Shown in pieces: positions 36,459 to 44,989 of a stretch of 64,000 bases of DNA. This DNA comes from Ferruginibacter sp. (GTDB lineage Bacteria; Bacteroidota; Bacteroidia; Chitinophagales; Chitinophagaceae): positions 186,001-250,000 of the forward strand of contig JAQBNH010000008.1 of the NCBI GenBank assembly GCA_028288705.1, written 5' to 3'. The notes under the pieces are model-generated. The model saw nothing but the letters and a program-made list of their open reading frames with translations. It was not told the origin of the DNA and made no database searches. Each line of letters opens with the position of its first letter. Within the stretch, counting starts at the first letter, position 1. The translations under genes were made by a program, and so were the position numbers.

Positions 36459-37082
36459 CTATTTAAATTGAGGTAAGAGTGCCGGCAGGGCCTCGTTTAA
36501 TTTTTCAATGGCTTGTTTCATTTTCCATTTCGTCTTGTCGCGTTCGCCAACCATGTTACTGGTACTTCTTATTTGAATAAAAGGTACTTCCTCCCGCAGG
36601 CAGATATAATGTAAAGCCGCGCCTTCCATGGATTCAATCGCGGGTTGAAATTTCTCCAGGTAAAATCTGGTAGCTTCTTCGTCTTCCCCCACGGTATTTA
36701 CAGTGATTCCTTTTCTCTGCGGTAAACCCGGAAAGCGCTGTCTTAGTTCAGGATTGATGAGCCAGCCGTCGCTAAAAGGGAAATGATCCTTATCTGCAAA
36801 ACCCATATCAAAGAGAGACAAAAGCCTGCCTTGCTCCCGGATCCCCAGATCTGCAAATAAATCTCTTTCTATTAAAAAAACCTGCCCAAGATCTGCTTCA
36901 TTAAAACAGCCCGCAATTCCCGCCTGTACAACCATATCGTAATCGATCTGGTGCAGGCGTTTTGTGAGCTGATACATCGTTTCCGGGCAACCTACACCGG
37001 TGATTAAAATATCTGCCGAGGGATGGCCTGCTAAAAAAGGCGCAATTTCCATCTCCGTGGCCGCCACAACGAGTATCTGCAT
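36459..37082 (-). CDS. mqnB: futalosine hydrolase
   Basis: 207-residue nucleoside phosphorylase-like hydrolase removing hypoxanthine from futalosine. The phosphorylase fold is shown by LVVAATEMEIAPFL, ITGVGCPETMYQL, VQAGIAGCFNEADLGQVF and the ESMEGAALHYICL purine-binding segment. The last of these with the tight link to mqnD separates it from MTA/SAH nucleosidases. Its upstream region is shared with the divergent pterin synthase gene. Confidence 0.9.
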   Translation of the reverse strand: MQILVVAATEMEIAPFLAGHPSADILITGVGCPETMYQLTKRLHQIDYDMVVQAGIAGCFNEADLGQVFLIERDLFADLGIREQGRLLSLFDMGFADKDHFPFSDGWLINPELRQRFPGLPQRKGITVNTVGEDEEATRFYLEKFQPAIESMEGAALHYICLREEVPFIQIRSTSNMVGERDKTKWKMKQAIEKLNEALPALLPQFK

Positions 37083-37127
37083 GGCACAAATTTCGTTTAT
37101 CTGCTTTACATTTCTGCCAATTGGGGT

Positions 37128-37135
37128 TACATTTG
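37128..37135 (+). promoter_or_regulatory. -7 element (TAnnTTTG) of the pterin synthase gene
   Basis: TACATTTG followed by C, 21 bases before the ATG at 37157, with no TTG at the -33 distance. The position supports the start I chose, since the longer candidate would begin before this box. Confidence 0.5.
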
Positions 37136-37156
37136 CAAAAAATTACAGGCATCACA

Positions 37157-37567
37157 ATGTTGTACATTACGAGGATAGAACATTTTAACGCGGCGCACAA
37201 GTTGTACAATCCAACATGGAGCAAAGAAAAGAATGAAGATATTTTTGGCAAATGCGCCAATGAAAACTGGCATGGCCACAATTTTGAACTTTATGTTACT
37301 TTAAAGGGCCTGCCCGACGAAGAAACCGGATTTGTCTTCGATGTGAAAAAGTTAAGCATCATTGTAAAAGAACATGTGATCGAGAAACTGGATCATAAAA
37401 ACCTCAATGAAGACGTGGATTTCATGAAAGGTAAGATCTGTTCAATAGAAAATCTCGTGATTGGTATCTGGCAACAACTCTATCCTCATTTGCCGGAAAA
37501 TGTGAAACTGCATAGCCTGAAACTCTACGAAACTGCCCGCATTTTCGTAGAGTACTTTGGTGAATAA
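37157..37567 (+). CDS. 6-pyruvoyl/6-carboxy-tetrahydropterin synthase, copy 1
   Basis: 136-residue COG0720 enzyme. Zinc ligands: the His of HFNAAH and the two of HGH; catalytic Cys in FGKCANENWHGH, spaced C-x5-HGH; the Asp-His pair in KLDHKNLN; and the Glu of LYETARIF. The C-x5-HGH spacing is that of animal-type 6-pyruvoyl-tetrahydropterin synthase, whereas QueD usually has C-x3-HGH. Product could be a tetrahydropterin or the queuosine precursor. A second copy follows 119 bases later, then folE. Confidence 0.85.
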   Translation: MLYITRIEHFNAAHKLYNPTWSKEKNEDIFGKCANENWHGHNFELYVTLKGLPDEETGFVFDVKKLSIIVKEHVIEKLDHKNLNEDVDFMKGKICSIENLVIGIWQQLYPHLPENVKLHSLKLYETARIFVEYFGE

Positions 37568-37686
37568 TGAATTCACGGCAAACAATTTGTACTTTTATTT
37601 GTAATTCAATGACGCGCCAATAAACAGCAGACTTCTGTTTTTAAGGCTGCCATTTTTCACCAGGTATTAAAGACCAGTCAAACTTC

Positions 37687-38103
37687 ATGGGCAAGAGAGT
37701 CGCTGTTTACCGTAAAGAACATTTTAATGCCGCGCACCGGTTGTACAATCCAGCATGGGATAATGCCACCAATGATAAAGTATTTGGCAAATGCAACAAC
37801 CCGCATTACCATGGTCATAATTATGATTTGATCGTAAAACTCACCGGTGAAATTGATGATACTACCGGCTTTGTTATGGATCTGAAAGAACTCAGCGAAT
37901 TGATCAATGCGCAAGTGCTGGAGAAATTCGATCACCGCAATCTCAATGAAGATTGTATGGAATTTAAACACCTGAATCCAACTGCTGAAAACATTGCCGT
38001 GGTGATTTTCGAATTGTTACGGCCTCATATCGCGCAGGCGATAGACCTACAGGTAAGGCTATACGAAACCGAAAGAAATTTTGTAGAATATCCAGCTAAC
38101 TAA
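37687..38103 (+). CDS. 6-pyruvoyl/6-carboxy-tetrahydropterin synthase, copy 2
   Basis: 138-residue paralog of the preceding gene, also with the zinc His of HFNAAH, catalytic Cys in [14 protein letters not shown] (C-x5-HGH), FDHRNLN and LYETERNF. The wording GKCNNP-x-x-HGHNY and [13 protein letters not shown] is close to animal 6-pyruvoyl-tetrahydropterin synthases. All catalytic residues are kept in both copies, so neither is decaying. It is 20 bases before folE, which supplies the substrate dihydroneopterin triphosphate. Confidence 0.86.
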   Translation: MGKRVAVYRKEHFNAAHRLYNPAWDNATNDKVFGKCNNPHYHGHNYDLIVKLTGEIDDTTGFVMDLKELSELINAQVLEKFDHRNLNEDCMEFKHLNPTAENIAVVIFELLRPHIAQAIDLQVRLYETERNFVEYPAN

Positions 38104-38123
38104 CCGCAATAAATTTACCGGAC

Positions 38124-38720
38124 ATGGCTTATAAAAAGACAGAACATTACGACGAAGAAGTAACATCAGAACTGGTTAAAAACTACCGAAACAGCATCGG
38201 ATTGTTAGGAGAAGATCCCGATCGGGAAGGCTTACAAAAGACTCCTGAACGCATTGCGAAAGCCATGCAATACCTCACCCAAGGTTATTCGCTGGACGCA
38301 GAAGCAATCCTTAATTCTGCAAAATTTCATGAAGACGTTAGCGAGATGGTGATCGTAAAAGATATTGAACTATATAGCATGTGTGAACATCACATGTTAC
38401 CTTTTTACGGAAAGGCGCATGTGGCGTACATTCCAAACGGATACATTACCGGGTTAAGTAAAATTGCCCGCGTGGTGGATGTTTACAGCCGGCGGTTGCA
38501 GGTACAGGAAAGACTAACGCACCAGATACTGACGGCGATTAAAGATTCCTTAAATCCCCATGGGGTGGCGGTCGTAATCGAAGCTTCGCATCTCTGTATG
38601 ATGATGCGTGGCGTACAAAAACAAAATTCTGTTACCACAACTTCAGCTTTCTTCGGGCAATTTGAAAAAAATGAAACCCGCAGTGAATTCTTAAAACTGA
38701 TCAGTGCTAAATTGCATTGA
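38124..38720 (+). CDS. folE: GTP cyclohydrolase I
   Basis: 198-residue enzyme converting GTP to 7,8-dihydroneopterin triphosphate, the common precursor of folate, biopterin and deazaguanines. Zinc ligands C87 and H90 ([11 protein letters not shown]) and C158 ([10 protein letters not shown]) are present, with [22 protein letters not shown] in between. Located 20 bases after the second pterin synthase, forming a pterin cluster. fabD follows with its ATG 26 bases after the folE stop. Confidence 0.95.
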   Translation: MAYKKTEHYDEEVTSELVKNYRNSIGLLGEDPDREGLQKTPERIAKAMQYLTQGYSLDAEAILNSAKFHEDVSEMVIVKDIELYSMCEHHMLPFYGKAHVAYIPNGYITGLSKIARVVDVYSRRLQVQERLTHQILTAIKDSLNPHGVAVVIEASHLCMMMRGVQKQNSVTTTSAFFGQFEKNETRSEFLKLISAKLH

Positions 38721-38746
38721 TCATTCATCAGGATATAACTAAAACA

Positions 38747-39637
38747 ATGGCACACGCATACATATTTCCCGGGCAGGGCGCACAGTTTACGGGCATGGGA
38801 CAACTGTTATATGATAACAATCCTGCAGCAAAAGATCTTTTTGAAGAAGCAAATGACATTCTCGGTTTCCGGCTCTCCGATACCATGTTTACGGGCACAG
38901 ACGAAAGCCTGAAACAAACAAACGTAACACAGCCGGCCGTTTTTTTACATTCGGTTGCTTCGTTTAAAAATATTCCGGATGCAAAACCAGACATGGTTGC
39001 CGGTCATTCCCTGGGAGAGTTCTCTGCTTTGGTGGCCAACCAGGTATTGAGTTTCGGAGATGCGTTGCGCCTTGTTTCCATCCGCGCCGGAGCCATGCAA
39101 CGTGCCTGTGAACTGAATCCTTCAACTATGGCTGCGATTATTGGTTTAGATGATGCTAAAGTAGAAGAAATTTGTCGCCATGTCGCCAACGAAGCAGGTG
39201 AAGTGGTGGTTGCTGCAAATTATAATTGCCCTGGGCAACTCGTGATCAGCGGAAGTTTACGCGGTATAGAACTTGCCTGCGGACAGTTAAAAGATGCGGG
39301 CGCAAAAAGAGCCTTGGTGTTGCCGGTTGGCGGTGCCTTTCACTCACCGTTAATGTTACCGGCAAGAGAAGAATTAGCCCAGGCCATTTCAGAAATAACC
39401 TTTAATAATCCTATTTGCCCGATCTATCAAAACGTAGTGGCAAAAGGCATTTCAGACCCGGAGATGATTAAAGAAAATTTGATCAGCCAACTCACCGGGC
39501 CGGTGAAGTGGACGCAATGTGTACAGGCAATGATAGCGGACGGTGCAACAGAATTCACCGAATGCGGACCCGGAAAAGTATTGCAGGGCCTGGTTCAAAA
39601 AATAAATAAAGAAATGATCACAAACGGAATGAGTTAG
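38747..39637 (+). CDS. fabD: malonyl-CoA:ACP transacylase
   Basis: 296-residue fatty acid synthesis enzyme that loads malonyl units on ACP. The nucleophile is S88 in GHSLGEFSAL, with H199 in GGAFHSPLM and the oxyanion GQGAQ near the N-terminus. I start at MAHAYIFPGQGAQ, the normal FabD start; ten upstream in-frame codons beginning with TTG overlap folE and lack similarity. The terminator stem overlaps the stop codon. Confidence 0.94.
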   Translation: MAHAYIFPGQGAQFTGMGQLLYDNNPAAKDLFEEANDILGFRLSDTMFTGTDESLKQTNVTQPAVFLHSVASFKNIPDAKPDMVAGHSLGEFSALVANQVLSFGDALRLVSIRAGAMQRACELNPSTMAAIIGLDDAKVEEICRHVANEAGEVVVAANYNCPGQLVISGSLRGIELACGQLKDAGAKRALVLPVGGAFHSPLMLPAREELAQAISEITFNNPICPIYQNVVAKGISDPEMIKENLISQLTGPVKWTQCVQAMIADGATEFTECGPGKVLQGLVQKINKEMITNGMS

Positions 39638-39659
39638 CAACAGCTAACTCATTTTTTTT
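39631..39659 (+). terminator. rho-independent terminator overlapping the fabD stop codon
   Basis: GAGTTAGC and GCTAACTC form a perfect eight-pair stem with an AACA loop, followed by A and eight T. The left arm includes the last codons and TAG stop of fabD, an economical arrangement. Confidence 0.9.
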
Positions 39660-42498
39660 ATCGTATAATAGATGTTGATCCTTTTCTCTGGATAACATTC
39701 CCGCGGTAATCTACGGCTTCAGCCAGCCATATAAACGTGCCGGTATTTTGTTCTTTGCCTTTGTACTTTCCATCCCAGCCTTTGTTAAAATCAGCAGTAG
39801 CAAAGATCAATTCACCGTACCTGTTATAAATGCGGAAATAATGATATTCCTTCATGCCGATGGCAATCGCGCGCAACAGATCATTTCGGCCATCACTATT
39901 AGGCGTAAACGCAGTAGGAACATAAATGTCCGGCCCTTTATACACTTTGATATTGATCGTATCACTGCCTTCACAATTTAATGGCGTACGTCCGGTTACG
40001 ACATATTGTATATCGCGATCCAATGTTGTCACCGGCATTGCAATGTTCGGATCATTTAATCCATAAACAGGACTCCAGGTATATGAAGTAACGCCACTAT
40101 TTCCCAATTCTGTCGCGCGCAATTGCAAAGGCTGATTAATAGCAACGATCGTATCGCGGCCCGCTGATATCCGGACAGCCGGGGTAACCTTTATATTCAC
40201 TGTGTCAGGGATAAGTGATTTGCAACCGTTTGCATCCGTAACGTGTAAATAATAAGTTGTGTTAACAACCGGCCTGATAACAAAAGGTTCCTGGTTATTA
40301 GCGCTGCTTAAATAAGTTGAAGGTGTCCATGAGAAAGCAACACCGCCGCTACCCGATATTCTTGTTGTGCCACCAAAACAAATTTCACCATCGGCACCGG
40401 CATTTGCAATGGGTGCAGGTAACACAGTTACCGTTACAGAATCTTTTCTGAAACACACACCGGTTGTTGCGGTCACATAATATTTCGTTGTTACACGCGG
40501 AGAGGCAACAGGATTAAAAATATTGCTGTTGCTTAAGGTTGCAGCGGGCGTCCATTGATAACTATCTGCGTTCGATTGGATACGCAGCGTATCTGATTTA
40601 CTGTCGCAGATTGGGGGATTGTTTATTGCAGCTAATGTAACTGTATTGATAAAAGTGAGTGTTTGCTGTTTAGTTGTTACGCAATTATTGGCATCTTTTA
40701 CATAGAGCGTATAGGATCCTGTTCCGGCGTTGAAAAAATTGACTGTCTGATAGGTTGTTCCGTTAATAGAATAACTATATGGGGGCTTACCACCGCTGGC
40801 ATTTACCGTTATGCTGCCGTCTGTTCCGCCCGTACAGGAAGGCTGAACGGGAACAAGGTCTGAGAGCAAAGTGGGATAAGCCTGATCCAGTGTTACAGCA
40901 ATACTATCCACGCAACCCGAAGCATCCCGGATCTTAATCACGTGGATTCCTACGGGAAGATTATTAAAATTGCTATCCGGCTGGTAAGGTTGATTCCCAA
41001 TGGAGAATTCGAGCGGTGCCTGCCATTCATGACCGGCTAAAAGCCTAATCTGCCCTGTTGAAGAACCTGCGCAATTAATATCTGTTACAGAGCCCAGTTC
41101 CAAGTCTTTCCATTTTACGTTGATCGAATCGCGGGCATGACAAGTGCCTTCCACCGCCGTGCAATAATACTTTGTAAAATTATTTACCGGTGTCACGATG
41201 GGTGTTCGCGTATTCCCGGATGATAAAGTTGGATCAGTATCCCATGTATATGTTGAAAATCCTGTCGTGGCCATTAATTGTTTGCCCGAGTTGCGGCAGA
41301 TGAATGCCGTATCAGGATGCATGCCCGGCGATAGTTGCAGAATGTCATAATCCCTGATCTGGATGATCGTGCTGTCTGTAGGAATTGCAGCTGCACATGG
41401 AGCCACCGTGTAAATTTTTAAATATTCAATGCCTTCCGGAAGGTTATCGATGAGTGGAACGATGCTTAAGAATACTTCATCCTGGCCGGCAGGGATTGTT
41501 ATGGAAGCTGGCAACGTTTGCACATCTACCGTGTTCAAAGCTGATCCTCCATAATTGAAATAAATTGTCTGCGGAGCAGTAGCAGCCGAAGTCCTTTTTA
41601 TTTTGACAGAACCCGTTGCACAACCTTCTACCAGGTAACTCATACCCGAAGCATCTGTTTGCGTGAGATTGGTCAGCTGAACGGAGTTTGATGTCAGGCT
41701 CCTTGCCTCAAGAAAAACACCGCTGTCATAAGCCCCATCACCCACATCGGCGATCACGAGTTTCATATGGTAAACCTGGCAGGGCTGTACTCTTTCCAAT
41801 GCCGTTAAAACCACGGTATGCCCGTTGTGAGTGAGAAACGTGTTGCCCAGATTGCTTACGTAATAAGATGGGTTATTGATGCAATTGTTGGTGAAAACAA
41901 TATTGTTTACGTTACGGATAGATACGGGCGTATTGGTTCCGGGCACGAGCGCAATATTTCGCAGGCCGGTGATACCAGGCCCGGAAATGAAAAAGGCGAA
42001 GGCATCGTTATAATCACAAACAAATGCTGAAGTATATTCTTCCGAACTCATCACGTATCGAAATTTGATACTATCGCCTAATGGTACAAAATCAAATTCA
42101 AGTATCGTGGCATCATGCGTATTTGCTGAATCTTCGCCGATAGAATGGGCAAGGTCCCAATCGCCCGGACCGTGATTAACCGGCACCTGGTCCAACGTAG
42201 CGGTAGATGTTTGCGGGCCGTCCAATCCATAACTGGTACCCTGCGTTTTTGCGCGGCCGTTAGTCAGCACGATGCCGCTATCAATACCAATATTAGTTCC
42301 GCCGGCATTTGTGAAGAATCCCGTTGCCCGGCTGTCTGCCCTCAACACCGCATTACTGATTGTAACCCCGTCGCCCACAAGCCGCTGCGCCAGGACCTGG
42401 GCTGTACTTTGCGAAACAATATTCAACTGCGCGCTGGCAATAGTTGCGACGAGTAAAAAAAATGCACTAAAAAAAAACCGGGTAAAAATTGACGGCAT
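39658..42498 (-). CDS. choice-of-anchor L domain protein with SprB-like repeats and T9SS type B sorting domain
   Basis: 946 residues, predicted cell-surface or secreted protein. Start at 42498 gives a signal peptide (MPSIFTRFFFSAFFLLVATIASAQ). Then a choice-of-anchor L domain (about 30-270, with MSSEEYTSAFVCDYNDAFAFFISGPG), a Calx-beta-like stretch, two SprB-like repeats (SGGKPPYSYSINGTTYQ; GLYV/TGSYTLYVKDANNCV), three Ig-like units each containing a W-T/S-P motif, and the C-terminal gliding-motility-associated domain (VPTAFTPNSDGRNDLL to GSTSIIR). Such type B domains direct export by the type IX system. Role is probably adhesion, by analogy. Confidence 0.87.
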   Translation of the reverse strand: MPSIFTRFFFSAFFLLVATIASAQLNIVSQSTAQVLAQRLVGDGVTISNAVLRADSRATGFFTNAGGTNIGIDSGIVLTNGRAKTQGTSYGLDGPQTSTATLDQVPVNHGPGDWDLAHSIGEDSANTHDATILEFDFVPLGDSIKFRYVMSSEEYTSAFVCDYNDAFAFFISGPGITGLRNIALVPGTNTPVSIRNVNNIVFTNNCINNPSYYVSNLGNTFLTHNGHTVVLTALERVQPCQVYHMKLVIADVGDGAYDSGVFLEARSLTSNSVQLTNLTQTDASGMSYLVEGCATGSVKIKRTSAATAPQTIYFNYGGSALNTVDVQTLPASITIPAGQDEVFLSIVPLIDNLPEGIEYLKIYTVAPCAAAIPTDSTIIQIRDYDILQLSPGMHPDTAFICRNSGKQLMATTGFSTYTWDTDPTLSSGNTRTPIVTPVNNFTKYYCTAVEGTCHARDSINVKWKDLELGSVTDINCAGSSTGQIRLLAGHEWQAPLEFSIGNQPYQPDSNFNNLPVGIHVIKIRDASGCVDSIAVTLDQAYPTLLSDLVPVQPSCTGGTDGSITVNASGGKPPYSYSINGTTYQTVNFFNAGTGSYTLYVKDANNCVTTKQQTLTFINTVTLAAINNPPICDSKSDTLRIQSNADSYQWTPAATLSNSNIFNPVASPRVTTKYYVTATTGVCFRKDSVTVTVLPAPIANAGADGEICFGGTTRISGSGGVAFSWTPSTYLSSANNQEPFVIRPVVNTTYYLHVTDANGCKSLIPDTVNIKVTPAVRISAGRDTIVAINQPLQLRATELGNSGVTSYTWSPVYGLNDPNIAMPVTTLDRDIQYVVTGRTPLNCEGSDTINIKVYKGPDIYVPTAFTPNSDGRNDLLRAIAIGMKEYHYFRIYNRYGELIFATADFNKGWDGKYKGKEQNTGTFIWLAEAVDYRGNVIQRKGSTSIIR

Positions 42499-42540
42499 CG
42501 GGCTTGTTTTGGGATTACCAAGATAACATAAATGCGCAAA

Positions 42541-42569
42541 AAAAAGTCCCGGCATTACCGGGACTTTTT
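42541..42569 (-). terminator. rho-independent terminator of mdh
   Basis: AAAAAGTCCCGG and CCGGGACTTTTT form a perfect 12-pair stem with a CATTA loop; on the minus strand a T run follows. It lies 18 bases after the mdh stop and before the start of the next minus-strand gene. Confidence 0.9.
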
Positions 42570-42586
42570 AAATTTTGATAATATGA

Positions 42587-43522
42587 TCAGATACTTAAAG
42601 TGCTTAAAACACTGTTCATGCTTCTCACGGCATCAGCACTTTTCGCGAAAGCTGCCTGTTCTTCTTCGTTAAGTTTATAATCAATAATCTTTTCCCAGCC
42701 ATTTTTACCAATGATTACCGGCACGCCGATACAGATGTCCGACTGGCCATATTCGCCTTCTAGATACACGCAGCAAGGCATCATTTTCTTTTCATCACGT
42801 ACGATCGCTTCTACCAGAGAGGCGCCCGCCGCACCCGGAGCGTACCAGGCAGAGGTGCCCAGCAAACCGGTTAATGTAGCACCGCCAACCATCGTATCAG
42901 CAGCTACTTTCTTCAGGGATTCTGCATCAAGGTAATCTGCTGCAGGTGTTCCGCAATAAGTTGCCAGGCGGGTAAGCGGGATCATCGTCGTGTCGCCATG
43001 TCCTCCCACAACTACAGTTTGCAGGTCGTTTGGAGAAACATCCATCGCCTGGCTGAGGAAGAAACGGAACCGGCTGCTATCCAGGATTCCACCCATACCG
43101 ATGATACGGTTTTTAGGAAGACCGCTGGATTTCAGTGCGAGGTATGTCATCGTGTCCATCGGGTTACTGATCACGATTATGATCACATCCGGGGAATATT
43201 TTAATAAATTCTGAGTAACGGTTTTAACGATACCGGCATTGATGCCAATCAGTTCTTCTCTTGTCATGCCCGGCTTACGTGGAATGCCCGACGTAATAAC
43301 CGCCACGGTACTGCCGGCTGTTTTTGCATAATCGTTCGTACTTCCAACGATGCGTGTATCAAAGCCTTCGATCCCGGCTGTTTGCATCAGGTCCATCGCT
43401 TTTCCTTCCGCCACACCTTCTTTAATATCCACCAAAACCAGTTCATCGCAAAGTTGCTTGCGGGCAATATTGTCGGCGCAAGTGGCTCCTACGGCCCCGG
43501 CTCCTACTACAGTTACTTTCAT
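42587..43522 (-). CDS. mdh: malate dehydrogenase
   Basis: 311-residue TCA-cycle enzyme of the lactate dehydrogenase-like malate dehydrogenase group. NAD-binding GAGAVG (7-12), SGIPRKPGMTREELI with the substrate arginines, VISNPMD, and the catalytic H175 in GGHGDTTM. The arginine in the mobile loop (RKPGM) supports malate over lactate. Single gene with its own -7 element and terminator. Confidence 0.95.
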   Translation of the reverse strand: MKVTVVGAGAVGATCADNIARKQLCDELVLVDIKEGVAEGKAMDLMQTAGIEGFDTRIVGSTNDYAKTAGSTVAVITSGIPRKPGMTREELIGINAGIVKTVTQNLLKYSPDVIIIVISNPMDTMTYLALKSSGLPKNRIIGMGGILDSSRFRFFLSQAMDVSPNDLQTVVVGGHGDTTMIPLTRLATYCGTPAADYLDAESLKKVAADTMVGGATLTGLLGTSAWYAPGAAGASLVEAIVRDEKKMMPCCVYLEGEYGQSDICIGVPVIIGKNGWEKIIDYKLNEEEQAAFAKSADAVRSMNSVLSTLSI

Positions 43523-43561
43523 GTACTTAAGTTTATGAGTTTATTTCAAATTATAGCGCTG

Positions 43562-43569
43562 CAAAGGTA
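43562..43569 (-). promoter_or_regulatory. -7 element (TAnnTTTG) of mdh
   Basis: Minus-strand TACCTTTG followed by C, 39 bases before the mdh ATG. No TTG at the -33 distance. Confidence 0.5.
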
Positions 43570-43709
43570 TAGGTTGGGCCTGTGATTCCGGAGTTGAACA
43601 GTAAAAAAGTTTAATAAATTAAATCTTTGCAAAAGCCGTGTTTTTAACGAAATGAACATAATATACCGCCCTATATTTAGTTATAAATTCAATTATCCCC
43701 GCTGTCAAG

Positions 43710-44312
43710 ATGAAAATGTTCCTGGCTTTACTTTTATTAAGCTTGCCCATCGCCGGCTACTCCCTGCCTTCACCAGGCCTTACTGCTGTTTTCGACAGCA
43801 AAAAAAACATCGTTAAGCTCAAATGGCAGCATAATGACCGCAGTATCTCAAAGTTCATTCTTCAAAGAAGCTCTGATAATAGCCGCTGGACAGACATTTA
43901 TACGCTGATCATTAGTTCCAGTACCGAAGATAAATTTGTCAGGTTTACAGATGAGAAAGTAGGCACTGGTAAAAATTATTACCGCCTGAAAATGTACACA
44001 GATGTTTCTGTTTTTGAATATACGCCGTCGATCATGGTGATCATTGGTAAACCGGGGGGGAATAGCTGGCTGATGTATCCTGTTCCTGTGGGAACCACAC
44101 TCAACTTACAATACAACGGAAGCGAATTAATTCCCGGCGTGATCACTATTACCATTCAAAGCCTGGCATCCGGAACCATCTTCACGAGGCTGCGACTGGC
44201 GAGCACTACGAGATTTATTCAGATACCCGTAGCTAACATCGGCCGGGGGATTTATGATATCCGTATCTACATTAACAACGAAGTCGTCTGGAACCAGCGA
44301 TTTACGAAATAG
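43710..44312 (+). CDS. secreted protein with fibronectin-like fold and degenerate T9SS type A-like tail
   Basis: 200 residues with a signal peptide (MKMFLALLLLSLPIAGYSLP). Residues about 25-110 resemble a fibronectin type III-like unit (LKWQHNDRSISKFILQRSSD, then KNYYRLKMY). The last 80 residues look like a weakened type IX sorting domain (MYPVPVGTTLNLQY to GIYDIRIYINNEVVWNQRF), where the usual motif is YPNP. Cargo function unknown. It converges with the thioredoxin-like gene, stops two bases apart. Confidence 0.7.
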   Translation: MKMFLALLLLSLPIAGYSLPSPGLTAVFDSKKNIVKLKWQHNDRSISKFILQRSSDNSRWTDIYTLIISSSTEDKFVRFTDEKVGTGKNYYRLKMYTDVSVFEYTPSIMVIIGKPGGNSWLMYPVPVGTTLNLQYNGSELIPGVITITIQSLASGTIFTRLRLASTTRFIQIPVANIGRGIYDIRIYINNEVVWNQRFTK

Positions 44313-44314
44313 TT

Positions 44315-44815
44315 CTAAAGGTCTTCTGCAATTTTTGCAAACGACACACTGCCTTCATAACCCTTTACAAACTTTCCTTTCTTATCGTAGAGATAGAGAG
44401 AGGGATAATTTCTTACGCCATAAAAAGTTCCGAGAAAATACGAAGCATCCCAGCCGATGAAAATATTCGGGTATTTCGATAATTCATATTTGTCGTAGAA
44501 AGGTTTAATGAAATTATACGCTAATGGCGTTCCCATTACGATCTGCACTTTCTTAAATTTATCCATGTTCCTAAGCAGGTCTTCCGTTGCATGCTGGCAA
44601 TGATCACAATCCGGGCTAAATACCATTACCAGTACGGGTTGCTTTTCTTTCAGATCGTCTTTTACAAACTTAGTGCTGTCGGGATAACGCATAATGCTAA
44701 ACGGAGGAACCGTTGGAAAACGCTGGTAAACCGGCAGACTATCTGTAGCTTGTCCAAAACTGTTGAAACTGATCGCCAGGATCAGGAGAGAAAAAATTGC
44801 CCTTGTAATTTTCAT
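44315..44815 (-). CDS. exported thioredoxin-like protein
   Basis: 166 residues with a signal peptide (MKITRAIFSLLILAISFNSFGQ) and a thioredoxin fold. The redox motif is C70-D-H-C73 (FSPDCDHCQHATEDL) and the cis-proline is in RNYPSLYLYD. Sequence is of the TlpA/ResA sort but short, with no membrane anchor beyond the signal. Likely a periplasmic thiol oxidoreductase; partner unknown. A cytochrome c maturation role is possible but the ccm genes are 27 kb away. Confidence 0.82.
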   Translation of the reverse strand: MKITRAIFSLLILAISFNSFGQATDSLPVYQRFPTVPPFSIMRYPDSTKFVKDDLKEKQPVLVMVFSPDCDHCQHATEDLLRNMDKFKKVQIVMGTPLAYNFIKPFYDKYELSKYPNIFIGWDASYFLGTFYGVRNYPSLYLYDKKGKFVKGYEGSVSFAKIAEDL

Positions 44816-44957
44816 GCATCAAAGCTAAGTGCATTTCTGAAACCGCACGTTAACGATAGCCTAATATATGAGTAGAAAAAACTCCCGTTGATGTCTGTTT
44901 TCCAACATAGCGTTGTGCGGAAGAGGTTCAAGCCGCAGGAGTGTGGGATTTCTTTCC

Positions 44958-44965
44958 TATTTTTG
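44958..44965 (+). promoter_or_regulatory. -7 element (TAnnTTTG) of efp
   Basis: TATTTTTG followed by C, 24 bases before the efp ATG at 44990. It lies inside the longer open frame, supporting the shorter start. No -33 TTG seen. Confidence 0.5.
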
Positions 44966-44989
44966 CTGCCTCTAAAAAATCAAGTTTTT

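Noticed and set aside
37678-37971. 97-codon minus-strand frame over the second pterin synthase
   Set aside because: Antisense to a gene with every catalytic residue intact; no recognisable features of its own.
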